Positions 1-5,693 of a stretch of 7,553 nucleotides of DNA are shown here, piece by piece. The position numbers and the translations under genes were made by a program. The DNA comes from Rhodospirillaceae bacterium (lineage in GTDB: Bacteria; Pseudomonadota; Alphaproteobacteria; CADEGL01). Location of the stretch: contig JABIRQ010000313.1 of assembly GCA_018699755.1 (NCBI GenBank), positions 1-7,553 of the forward strand, given 5' to 3'. The stretch's first letter is position 1, and every line of letters starts with the position of its first letter. The notes beneath the pieces were generated by a model that was not told where the DNA came from, did no database searches, and saw only the letters and a program-made list of their open reading frames with translations.

Positions 1-572
1 GCTTCGACGAGTACGACGCGGGCAGGCCCGACGTCATGTTCGTGATCCAGCGCATCCTCGAGGCCGAGGGCAAGATGACCTTGCTGGATCAGAACAAGAT
101 CATCCGCTCGCATCCCTCGTTTCGGCTGTTCGCGACCTCGAACACGATCGGGCTGGGCGACACCACCGGGCTCTATCACGGCACCCAACAGATCAACCAA
201 GGCCAGATGGATCGCTGGAACATCGTGGCCACCCTGAACTACCTGGAGCCCGAGGCCGAGGCCGATATCGTCCTGGCCAAATGCCCAAGTCACGACACCG
301 AGGAAGGCCGCAAGACAATCACCGCCATGATCGCCCTGGCCGACCTGACACGCGCGGGCTTCGTCAGCGGCGACCTGTCGACCGTGATGTCGCCGCGCAC
401 GGTGATAACCTGGGCCCAGAACGCCGATATCTTCAACGATGTCGGCTTCGCCTTCCGCGTCACCTTCCTGAACAAATGCGACGAGATCGAGCGGACCACG
501 GTGGCCGAATACTACCAGCGCTGCTTCGGGACCGAGCTGCCCGAGTCCGGCGTCAACGTGACCATCTCGTAG
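1..572 (+). CDS. cobS: Cobaltochelatase AAA+ subunit CobS, C-terminal part (5' end outside window)
   Basis: This is the ATPase subunit of the aerobic cobaltochelatase CobN-CobS-CobT, which inserts Co2+ into hydrogenobyrinic acid a,c-diamide in the cytoplasm. The frame is open from base 3 and about 189 residues are visible, so the Walker A half lies upstream; full CobS is usually about 330 residues. The first visible residues, FDEYDAGRPDVMFVIQR, are the Walker B region with its acidic pair. They are followed by the sensor-1 stretch ATSNTIGLGDTTGLYHGT (Asn after ATS) and QGQMDRWNIV, whose Arg is in the position of an AAA+ arginine finger. The remainder is the helical lid, ending GVNVTIS and TAG. 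A start at 36 (Met of DVMFVIQ) would cut through the Walker B region and is not the true start. cobT begins 22 bp downstream on the same strand, so the two are probably co-transcribed. The family call is very secure. Confidence 0.96.
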   Translation, partial: FDEYDAGRPDVMFVIQRILEAEGKMTLLDQNKIIRSHPSFRLFATSNTIGLGDTTGLYHGTQQINQGQMDRWNIVATLNYLEPEAEADIVLAKCPSHDTEEGRKTITAMIALADLTRAGFVSGDLSTVMSPRTVITWAQNADIFNDVGFAFRVTFLNKCDEIERTTVAEYYQRCFGTELPESGVNVTIS

Positions 573-594
573 CCGCTCGCCGAACGATCGTGCC

Positions 595-2475
595 ATGAGC
601 GACGGACCCAACCCGGTCGAGGAGTTCAAGCGAGTCACCGCCGCGACGATGCGCGCGATGGCGCACCGCCGCGAGCTGACCGTGAGCTTCACCGGAGAGC
701 CGCCCGGCATCGAGGGGGAGGCGGCGCATCTGCCCCTGCCCTCGCGCGAGTTAAGCTACGACGAGGTCTCGAACCTGCGGGGCGAGGCGGATTCCATGGC
801 CCTGCGCCTGCGCCACCACAATCCGAAGGCCCATTCGCGGCACATGCCGCGCGGCCAGATCGCGCGCACCGTCTACGAGGCGGTCGAACAGGCCCGGGTC
901 GAGGCGATCGGCACCCGGCGCATGGCCGGGGTCGCCGCCAACCTGAACGCCGCCTTGGAAGAGCGCAGCCGCAGCCGAGGCTATAACCGCATCACCGAGC
1001 GCGACGACGCGCCCATCGCCGAGGTCGTCGGCATGATGGTGCGCGAGCAGTTGACCGGCATCGCCCCGCCCGACTCGGCGCGCGACATGGTCGATCTCTG
1101 GCGCAGCGTGCTGGAAGCCCGGGCGGGCGAGGACCTGTCGGAGCTGAACCGCCATATCGACGACCAGGACGCCTTCGCCGAAGTGACCCGGCGCCTGATC
1201 AGCGATCTGGATCTGGCCGACGACGACGCGGCGGACGATTCGAGCGAGATCGATTCCTTCGACGAGGACGAGGACAGCGACGACGCCGACGGCGAGAGCG
1301 GCGAGGCGGACGAGGCCGGCTCCTCCCCCGCCTCGGGCGACGACATGCAGGAAGGCGGCATGGAGGACGGCGTCGAGGGCGAAAGCGGCGCGGCCGAGGA
1401 CGACATGGATGCCGAGTTCGTGCCCGGCGGCGGCGACGACGACCCGTCGCGCCCCGGCCGGCCCTTCCGGCCCCAGGACGACGGCCGCAATACGCCGGGC
1501 CTGCCGGCCTATCACCCCTTCACCAGCGAGTTCGACGAGACCATCGAGGCGGTCGAGCTGTGCGACGCCCAGGAGCTGTCGCGCCTGCGCCTGCATCTGG
1601 ACCAGCAGCTCTCCCATATGACGGGGGTCATCGCGCGCCTCGCCAACCGGCTGCAGCGGCGCCTGATGGCCAAGCAGACCCGGTCCTGGAACTTCGACCT
1701 GGAGGAAGGCATGCTCGACGCCGCGCGCCTGTCGCGCGTGGTCGTCAACCCGGATACCCCGCTCTCCTACAAGCAGGAATCGGACACCGAGTTCCGCGAC
1801 ACGGTGGTCAGCCTGCTGATCGACAATTCAGGCTCAATGCGCGGCCGGCCCATCACCGTCGCGGCGATGAGCGCGGATATCCTGGCCCGCACCCTGGAGC
1901 GATGCGGCGTGAAGGTCGAGATCCTCGGCTTCACGACCCGCGCCTGGAAGGGCGGGCAGGCGCGCGAGCGCTGGCTGGCCGACGGCAAGCCGGCCAATCC
2001 CGGCCGCCTCAACGATCTGCGCCATATCGTCTACAAGCAGGCCGACGCGCCCTGGCGGCGTGCCCGCAAGAACCTGGCTCTGATGCTGCGCGAAGGCATC
2101 CTCAAGGAGAATATCGACGGCGAAGCCGTGCTCTGGGCCCATAACCGTTTGGTCGCCCGGACCGAGCAGCGGCGCATCTTGATGGTCATCTCGGACGGCG
2201 CACCGGTCGACGATTCGACCCTGTCGGTCAATCCCGGCAACTACCTCGAGCGCCACCTGCGCGAGGTGATCCACTGGATCGAGACCTATTCGCCGGTCGA
2301 GCTTCTGGCCATCGGTATCGGCCACGACGTCACGCGCTACTACCGGCGCGCGGTCACCATCACCGATGCCGAGCAGTTGGGCGGCGCGGTCATGGACCAA
2401 CTCGCCTCCCTCTTCGACGAGGACGGCATCAAGCAGAAATCGGCCATGCCCGCCCGCCGCCGCGCCGCCGGCTAA
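595..2475 (+). CDS. cobT: Cobaltochelatase VWA subunit CobT
   Basis: CobT is the 626-residue partner of CobS; together they form the ring-shaped, magnesium-chelatase-like chaperone that drives cobalt insertion by CobN. The length fits the family (about 630). The N-terminal helical part (about 1-200) begins PVEEFKRVTAATMRAMA. Residues 204-283 form a very acidic, low-complexity linker of Asp/Glu/Ser/Gly runs, the equivalent of the ChlD/BchD acidic linker. After a basic stretch near 355-365, the C-terminal von Willebrand A domain has an intact MIDAS: D410-N-S-G-S414, T447/T448 in GFTTRAW, and D534 in ISDGAP. No strong Shine-Dalgarno sequence precedes the ATG, so translation may depend partly on the nearby cobS stop. 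The TAA stop overlaps the stop of the convergent hydrolase gene, leaving no room for a terminator. CobN is not in the window; it is often encoded elsewhere. Identity is secure. Confidence 0.96.
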   Translation: MSDGPNPVEEFKRVTAATMRAMAHRRELTVSFTGEPPGIEGEAAHLPLPSRELSYDEVSNLRGEADSMALRLRHHNPKAHSRHMPRGQIARTVYEAVEQARVEAIGTRRMAGVAANLNAALEERSRSRGYNRITERDDAPIAEVVGMMVREQLTGIAPPDSARDMVDLWRSVLEARAGEDLSELNRHIDDQDAFAEVTRRLISDLDLADDDAADDSSEIDSFDEDEDSDDADGESGEADEAGSSPASGDDMQEGGMEDGVEGESGAAEDDMDAEFVPGGGDDDPSRPGRPFRPQDDGRNTPGLPAYHPFTSEFDETIEAVELCDAQELSRLRLHLDQQLSHMTGVIARLANRLQRRLMAKQTRSWNFDLEEGMLDAARLSRVVVNPDTPLSYKQESDTEFRDTVVSLLIDNSGSMRGRPITVAAMSADILARTLERCGVKVEILGFTTRAWKGGQARERWLADGKPANPGRLNDLRHIVYKQADAPWRRARKNLALMLREGILKENIDGEAVLWAHNRLVARTEQRRILMVISDGAPVDDSTLSVNPGNYLERHLREVIHWIETYSPVELLAIGIGHDVTRYYRRAVTITDAEQLGGAVMDQLASLFDEDGIKQKSAMPARRRAAG

Positions 2476-3260
2476 CCGCGCAGGCGACTTTCGAGGAAGT
2501 TGCTCGTCCGCGTCCAGGCCAGGGCCGCGTCCTCGGCGTCGTAGCGCTGGGTCGTCGGGTTGGCGAAGGCGTGGTCAGCCTCGTACCAATGGCTGGTATA
2601 GGGCTTGCCCGCCGCCGTCATACGCTCCTCGAAGCCGGTCACCATGTCCTGGTTGATCCAACCGTCGCGCGTGGCGTAATGGCCCAGGACCGGGCCCTTC
2701 AAGGCCGCGAGGGCCTCGACCGAGCGGCTGACCCCACCGAATTCGGGGCCCACGCTGCCGTAATAGACGACGGTCGCGTCGACCGGCGCCACGAGGGAGG
2801 CGTTGAGCGACCAGCCGCCGCCGAAGCACCAGCCGATCGCGCCCTGCTTGACCGTGGTGGCCGCCTGATCGCGCAGCCAGGCATTCCAGGCGCCCAGGGT
2901 TTCCGAAGCCACCGGCCCCTCGACCTTGCCGGTCAAGGCCTTGGCCTCCTCCGGGATGGTCGCCACCGTGCCGCCGTAGAGATCGACCGCCAGGGCGACA
3001 TAGCCCTCCTTGGCCAGCTCTGCGGCCACTGCCTTGATCTGGTCGTTGAGGCCCCACCATTCGTGGATCAGCATGACGGCGGGAGCCGGGGTCTGGGCCG
3101 GCATGGCCAGGGTGCCCGCGACCTTGCGCCCGTCGGAGAGGGCGATCTCGACCGGCTCGAGCCCCGCCGCCACGGCGCGGGCGATCAGGGGATCAGCCAG
3201 CACGGCCGCCAAGGGCAGGCCCGCGAAGCCGCGGAGGAGGGTTCTGCGATGGATGGTCAT
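2472..3260 (-). CDS. Dienelactone hydrolase family protein with Tat signal peptide
   Basis: An alpha/beta hydrolase of the dienelactone hydrolase family, 262 residues from the chosen start. The active-site set is complete. Glu67 lies in LIHEWWGLN, the nucleophile Cys145 in GWCFGGG (the G-x-C-x-G-G elbow), Asp199 in ATRDGW, and His230 in EADHAF. This set matches classical DLH, where Glu, Cys, Asp and His cooperate. The N-terminus MTIHRRTLLRGFAGLPLAAVL has the twin arginine R5-R6, a hydrophobic core, and an Ala-Val-Ala at 29-31 that fits signal peptidase. Export to the periplasm by Tat is therefore inferred. A longer reading frame begins at 3314, but its extra 18 residues would bury the signal peptide, and an AAGG/AAGGGA purine run precedes the ATG at 3260. 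The substrate is unknown: many exported members are not true dienelactone hydrolases and no aromatic degradation genes are nearby. It converges on cobT and is divergent from the gene at 3592. Confidence 0.88.
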   Translation of the reverse strand: MTIHRRTLLRGFAGLPLAAVLADPLIARAVAAGLEPVEIALSDGRKVAGTLAMPAQTPAPAVMLIHEWWGLNDQIKAVAAELAKEGYVALAVDLYGGTVATIPEEAKALTGKVEGPVASETLGAWNAWLRDQAATTVKQGAIGWCFGGGWSLNASLVAPVDATVVYYGSVGPEFGGVSRSVEALAALKGPVLGHYATRDGWINQDMVTGFEERMTAAGKPYTSHWYEADHAFANPTTQRYDAEDAALAWTRTSNFLESRLRG

Positions 3261-3322
3261 GGCCTTGTATCCCTTGTTTCCTGTTGGGTCCCGGCCCGGC
3301 GGCGCGGCGGGCATGGCTATGA

Positions 3323-3350
3323 AGATAGTGCGGCGGGTCGCCGGGAAAAG
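3323..3350 (-). promoter_or_regulatory. Weak candidate promoter for the dienelactone hydrolase gene
   Basis: On the minus strand, CTTTTC (3350-3345) and CTATCT (3328-3323) are separated by 16 bp. They match the alphaproteobacterial housekeeping consensus CTTGAC/CTATAT at 4/6 and 5/6. The -10 lies about 60 bp before the ATG at 3260. The poor -35 makes this a guess based on position and one good hexamer. Confidence 0.25.
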
Positions 3351-3358
3351 CCAATCGC

Positions 3359-3390
3359 GGGCGCGTGAGGCGCGCCCGATCGGGCGCCCG
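3359..3390. repeat. Stacked GC palindromes in the divergent intergenic region
   Basis: Three overlapping inverted repeats occur within 32 bp. GGGCGCG (3359-3365) pairs with CGCGCCC (3371-3377). GCGCCCGATCGGGCGC (3372-3387) is a perfect 16-bp palindrome. CGGGCGCCCG (3381-3390) is a perfect 10-bp palindrome. The arms can pair in alternative ways. No T tract follows on either strand, so it is not a convincing terminator. It sits between two divergently transcribed genes, where an operator or a structured leader would be possible, but GC-rich sequence also yields such palindromes by chance. The rest of 3261-3591 holds only the promoter-like sites listed separately, and I see no gene in it. Confidence 0.5.
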
Positions 3391-3531
3391 CCCGGATTGC
3401 GCGAATTTGCCGGCGAAAAGGCCGCGCGGGGCCGAGAATCGCCCCGAACCGACTACGGTTTGCGCGCGGCAAGGGATTGGTTTTCAAAGACGATTCCGCG
3501 CGATCAAGAGGTTACGGGCGAGCAATCCGCG

Positions 3532-3565
3532 ATTCTTGACAATTCTTGGCATCGGGGCCTGGTAT
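3532..3565 (+). promoter_or_regulatory. Candidate promoter with tandem 10-bp repeat upstream of the phytase-like gene
   Basis: ATTCTTGACA (3532-3541) is followed directly by ATTCTTGGCA (3542-3551), a head-to-tail repeat matching at 9 of 10 positions. The first copy contains a perfect -35 hexamer, TTGACA (3536-3541). A weak -10, TGGTAT (3560-3565), follows after 18 bp. The start codon at 3592 is 26 bp further on, and a ribosome site AAGG (3583-3586) lies 5 bases before it. The -35 and location are good and the -10 is poor. Confidence 0.4.
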
Positions 3566-3591
3566 GGGACATTCGGTCGGGCAAGGTATAT

Positions 3592-4608
3592 ATGTTCTCT
3601 TATTGTTCTTTTCAAGGCCCGGCCGCGCGCCGCCGGATCGGCGGTCTCGCCGCCGCCGCATTGGCGGCGGTGCTGGCGATGTCCGGAGCCGCCGCAGCCG
3701 AAGCGGAGCGGGTCGAGACCCGCCCGGTCGCCCTGAACCCGAGCGCGCCGGAGCAAACGGAGATCCACCGCCTGGCCTATCGCGGCGGACTGCGCCTCGA
3801 TTCGCCCCATGCGCGGTTCGGCGGCTGGTCGGCCCTGGAGGTCTCGGCCGACGGCACGCGGGCGATCCTGATCTCGGACAAGGGGCGCTGGCTGACCGCG
3901 CGCCTGGACTACGATTCCCTGGGGCGGCTGGCCGGGCTGGACGGGGCCGAGACCGGGATGCTGCCGGGGCTCGACGGCGAGCCGCTGCTCGAGGGCGGGG
4001 CCTATGGCGACGCCGAGTCCCTGGCCGTGGGCGCGGACGGACGGTTGATCGTCGGCTTCGAAAAGGTCCACCGCCTGTGGTCCTATCCCGCCGGGCCGCC
4101 GCCCTTCCGGGGTCCGGCCGAGGACGTCCCAGCCCCCACCCTGGTGGCCGGCGCACCGAACAACGACGGGATGGAGGCGTTGGCCACCCTGCCCGACGGG
4201 CGGCTGCTGATCGTCACGGAAGGCTACAGCGACGCGCCCGATACGGTGCTCGGCTGGCTCGGCGGCCCGGCGGGCTGGACGCCCCTGCGGGTCGCCACGG
4301 CCGGCGGCTACCGCCCCACCGGCGCAGCCAGCCTGGCGACCGGCGAGGTCTTCCTGGTCGAGCGCCGATTCAACCCGGTGGACGGCGTGGCGATCCGCAT
4401 CCGCCGCTTCGCGCCGGGGGAAATCGTCGCGGGCGGCCGGCTGGAGGGCGAGGTTCTCGCCAAGCTCAGCCCGCCCCTGACGGTCGATAATTTCGAGGGC
4501 ATCGCCCTGCGCCGGGCGGCGGGCGAGACGCTTATCTACCTGCTGTCCGACGACAACCTGCGCAAGACCCAGCGCACCCTGCTGCTGCTTTTCGCCCTGC
4601 CCGATTGA
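3592..4608 (+). CDS. Secreted esterase-like activity of phytase family protein
   Basis: A 338-residue protein with the hallmarks of the phytase-type esterase-like family, a predicted beta-propeller. Visible landmarks are FGGWSALEVSADGTRAILISDKGRW (76-100), GGAYGDAESLAVGADGRLIVGFEK (135-158), NNDGMEALATLPDGRLLIVTEG (190-211) and DNFEGIALRR (299-308). The C-terminal ending LLSDDNLRKTQRTLLLLFALP is very characteristic. The N-terminus has a basic stretch (ARRRIGG) followed by LAAAALAAVLAMSGAAAAEA, a good Sec signal peptide cleaved near residue 36, so a periplasmic location is likely. The frame is open further upstream, but this ATG gives the signal peptide and has AAGG at 3583-3586 with 5-base spacing. 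Biochemical function is not known for most members, and phytase or esterase activity should not be assumed. From memory, genes of this family often lie between cobT and rpmB in alphaproteobacteria, which supports the call. Confidence 0.88.
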   Translation: MFSYCSFQGPAARRRIGGLAAAALAAVLAMSGAAAAEAERVETRPVALNPSAPEQTEIHRLAYRGGLRLDSPHARFGGWSALEVSADGTRAILISDKGRWLTARLDYDSLGRLAGLDGAETGMLPGLDGEPLLEGGAYGDAESLAVGADGRLIVGFEKVHRLWSYPAGPPPFRGPAEDVPAPTLVAGAPNNDGMEALATLPDGRLLIVTEGYSDAPDTVLGWLGGPAGWTPLRVATAGGYRPTGAASLATGEVFLVERRFNPVDGVAIRIRRFAPGEIVAGGRLEGEVLAKLSPPLTVDNFEGIALRRAAGETLIYLLSDDNLRKTQRTLLLLFALPD

Positions 4609-4620
4609 GGGCGCCGCATC

Positions 4621-4638
4621 GAGCCGCTCTCGCGGCTC
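4621..4638 (+). other. Hairpin just after the phytase-like gene
   Basis: GAGCCGC (4621-4627) and GCGGCTC (4632-4638) form a perfect 7-bp stem with a 4-base loop, 12 bp after the TGA stop. No T run follows, so it is at best a 3' end-protecting or factor-dependent termination hairpin. Confidence 0.35.
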
Positions 4639-4660
4639 AACGACGCAGACGCGCCCGCCT

Positions 4661-4690
4661 TAAACGAAAACGGCCCGCCGAGGGCGGGCC
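4661..4690 (-). terminator. Intrinsic terminator of rpmB
   Basis: Read on the minus strand, GGCCCGCC (4690-4683), loop CTC and GGCGGGCC (4679-4672) make a perfect 8-bp GC stem. It is followed immediately by GTTTTCGTTTAA (4672-4661), an interrupted T tract. It begins 26 bp beyond the rpmB stop. In the plus direction the stem has no T tract, so it should act on rpmB only. Confidence 0.85.
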
Positions 4691-4716
4691 GATGGAAACA
4701 GGGCCGGCGGCGCCGG

Positions 4717-5013
4717 TCAGGCGGCGGCGGCGGCTTCCTTGGCCTTGAGGATGCGCTTCTTCAGACGCTGGGCCTCGACCGGCAGGTTGCGGTTTGGCGT
4801 GTTCGTCAGAAAGGCGTCGATGCCGCCGGCCTTCTCGACCGTGCGGATGCCGTGGACGGAGACGCGCATGCTCACGCTCTCGCCCAGCGCGTCGGACAGC
4901 ATGCTGGTCTTCTGCAGATTGGGCAGAAAGCGGCGGCGGGTCTTGTTATGGGCATGGCTGACATTGTTGCCAGACATCACACCCTTGCCGGTGATCGCGC
5001 AGCGTCTCGACAT
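4717..5013 (-). CDS. rpmB: 50S ribosomal protein L28
   Basis: L28 of 98 residues, a component of the large ribosomal subunit. The N-terminus MSRRCAITGKGVMSGNNVSHAHNKTRRRFLPNLQ is the diagnostic L28 block. The middle SMRVSVHGIRTVEKAGGIDAFL and a Lys/Arg-rich tail with five final alanines fit the longer alphaproteobacterial form; the E. coli protein is about 78 residues. Only one cysteine (C5) is present, so this is the form without the zinc-binding Cys pairs. The ATG has only a weak GGA five bases upstream. The gene appears monocistronic, with its own promoter-like region at 5079-5107, a structured leader at 5036-5068 and the intrinsic terminator at 4661-4690. It faces the phytase-like gene, and the next gene upstream is on the other strand. 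Confidence 0.97.
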   Translation of the reverse strand: MSRRCAITGKGVMSGNNVSHAHNKTRRRFLPNLQKTSMLSDALGESVSMRVSVHGIRTVEKAGGIDAFLTNTPNRNLPVEAQRLKKRILKAKEAAAAA

Positions 5014-5035
5014 GACATTCCGGTCCGTGGCCTAG

Positions 5036-5068
5036 AAAAATACGTCGCCCCGCCGACAGGCGAGGCGA
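5036..5068 (-). promoter_or_regulatory. Terminator-like hairpin in the rpmB leader (possible attenuator)
   Basis: On the minus strand, bases 5068-5059 and 5054-5045 form a 10-bp GC-rich stem with one G-U pair and a TGTC loop (5058-5055). After CG comes TATTTTT (5042-5036). The hairpin lies between the predicted rpmB promoter and its ATG, starting only a few bases after the likely transcription start. No minus-strand gene upstream needs a terminator here. It could be an attenuator or a 5' stabilising hairpin. The short gap between stem and T tract lowers terminator strength. Confidence 0.45.
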
Positions 5069-5078
5069 ACGGGCGCTT

Positions 5079-5107
5079 ATTTAGGCCAGACGGGCCTATG
5101 GGGTCAA
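5079..5107 (-). promoter_or_regulatory. Candidate rpmB promoter
   Basis: On the minus strand, TTGACC (5107-5102, preceded by C to give CTTGAC) and CTAAAT (5084-5079) are 17 bp apart. This closely resembles the alphaproteobacterial housekeeping consensus CTTGAC/CTATAT, matching the -35 fully and the -10 at five of six. Transcription would start near 5072, giving a leader of about 60 nt before the ATG at 5013. Confidence 0.6.
5082..5098. promoter_or_regulatory. Perfect dyad overlapping the rpmB -10 (operator candidate)
   Basis: TAGGCC (5082-5087), a 5-base spacer and GGCCTA (5093-5098) form a perfect 6+5+6 inverted repeat. It lies in the spacer between the candidate -35 and -10 and overlaps three bases of the -10. 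That is the usual place for a repressor site, but no regulator can be named. Confidence 0.35.
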
Positions 5108-5254
5108 GTGGGGAGAGGCAATCGAAGAACTCCGCGGCCATTCGAGATGCTTAGGTCCGTATCCGAGCCTCACTATTCAGATCTGCCATTAACGGCCATC
5201 ATTCGATTAAATAGGAACTGGTTCGATCCCGCTCTAAGGTGAAGGGACGCATCC

Positions 5255-5593
5255 ATGCCCGAATCCGATACTCGCACGGTCAGGATTATTCGCCCGGCGC
5301 AGTTCACGGACTGCGTGAGATCCTACACAATCATCGTTGACGGTCGGCGGGTCGGCAAAATTGCCCAAAACTCCGTCCTGGAATTTGAAGTCCCCCAAGG
5401 CAGGACCACGATCAAAGCGCAAATCGACTGGGGCCGCAGCCCAACTCTTACGATTGAACCCACGACCACCGAAACCATCGAGATAATGGTACGGAATCCT
5501 TGGAATCCACTTTTCACTCTTTTTGCCATTACGTTCGGGTTTCGCTTCTATCTGAAATTAGACCGTCTTTCACCGCCGTCCCGCCCAGCATGA
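5255..5593 (+). CDS. Small hypothetical protein, PEGA-like beta-rich with hydrophobic C-terminal segment
   Basis: I do not recognise this 112-residue protein by name. Residues 8-79 are strongly beta-patterned: TVRIIRP, YTIIVDGRRVGKI, VLEFEVPQGRTTIKAQIDW, SPTLTIEP and TETIEIMV. The order 'xDGxxVGxI, charged strand, G-x-T/H-x-I' resembles PEGA-like or immunoglobulin-type small domains found in many uncharacterised bacterial proteins. Residues 84-100 (NPLFTLFAITFGFRFYL) are hydrophobic and aromatic and could be one membrane or membrane-surface segment. No signal peptide is seen. A good Shine-Dalgarno GAAGGGA (5241-5247) lies 7 bases before the ATG, which favours a real gene. A hand count gives about 52% GC over 5281-5580, far below the neighbouring genes, and AT-ending codons are common, suggesting acquisition. 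No partner gene is adjacent on this strand. Confidence 0.65.
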   Translation: MPESDTRTVRIIRPAQFTDCVRSYTIIVDGRRVGKIAQNSVLEFEVPQGRTTIKAQIDWGRSPTLTIEPTTTETIEIMVRNPWNPLFTLFAITFGFRFYLKLDRLSPPSRPA

Positions 5594-5636
5594 CGCGCCA
5601 AGTTGATCGTGGCATCCAACCCACCGCAAGCATTGG

Positions 5637-5660
5637 ATCGCCCGGACGGAGCCGGGCGAT
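5637..5660. repeat. REP-like palindrome between the small gene and meaB
   Basis: ATCGCCCGG (5637-5645), a 6-base loop and CCGGGCGAT (5652-5660) form a perfect 9-bp stem, followed by GACGATAGGG. The 'GGATCGCCCGG...CCGGGCGATGACG' form resembles dispersed intergenic palindromes common in alphaproteobacterial genomes, from general recollection. It lacks a T tract on either side but sits between the 3' ends of two convergent genes, so an RNA-end-protecting role is possible. Confidence 0.5.
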
Positions 5661-5693
5661 GACGATAGGGTGAATTCTGACGGTCTCGCGTGC

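Noticed and set aside
1204..1443. Acidic low-complexity segment of CobT as a repeat expansion or frameshift artefact
   Set aside because: An acidic linker between the N-terminal and VWA domains is a normal feature of CobT and related BchD/ChlD proteins, and the reading frame is intact on both sides.
751..1617. Open frame of 288 codons on the minus strand opposite cobT
   Set aside because: It is an antisense shadow of the CobT acidic region; the Val/Ala/Gly-rich product has no family features.
2571..3368. Open frame of 265 codons on the plus strand opposite the dienelactone hydrolase
   Set aside because: The minus-strand product has a complete catalytic set and signal peptide, while this frame gives a low-complexity Arg/Gly/Ala-rich product.
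3010..3591. N-terminal extension of the phytase-like protein
   Set aside because: The extended frame overlaps the divergent hydrolase gene and would place the signal peptide about 200 residues inside the protein; the ATG at 3592 has a ribosome site and leads straight into the signal.
5219..5237. tRNA T-arm-like sequence GGTTCGATCCC, possible tRNA fragment or attachment site
   Set aside because: The flanking bases pair only for two or three positions, and no acceptor, anticodon arm or CCA is present. It is probably a chance match.
5213..5240. EcfG-type stress promoter suggested by GGAAC at 5214
   Set aside because: No CGTT-like -10 follows at 16-17 bp.
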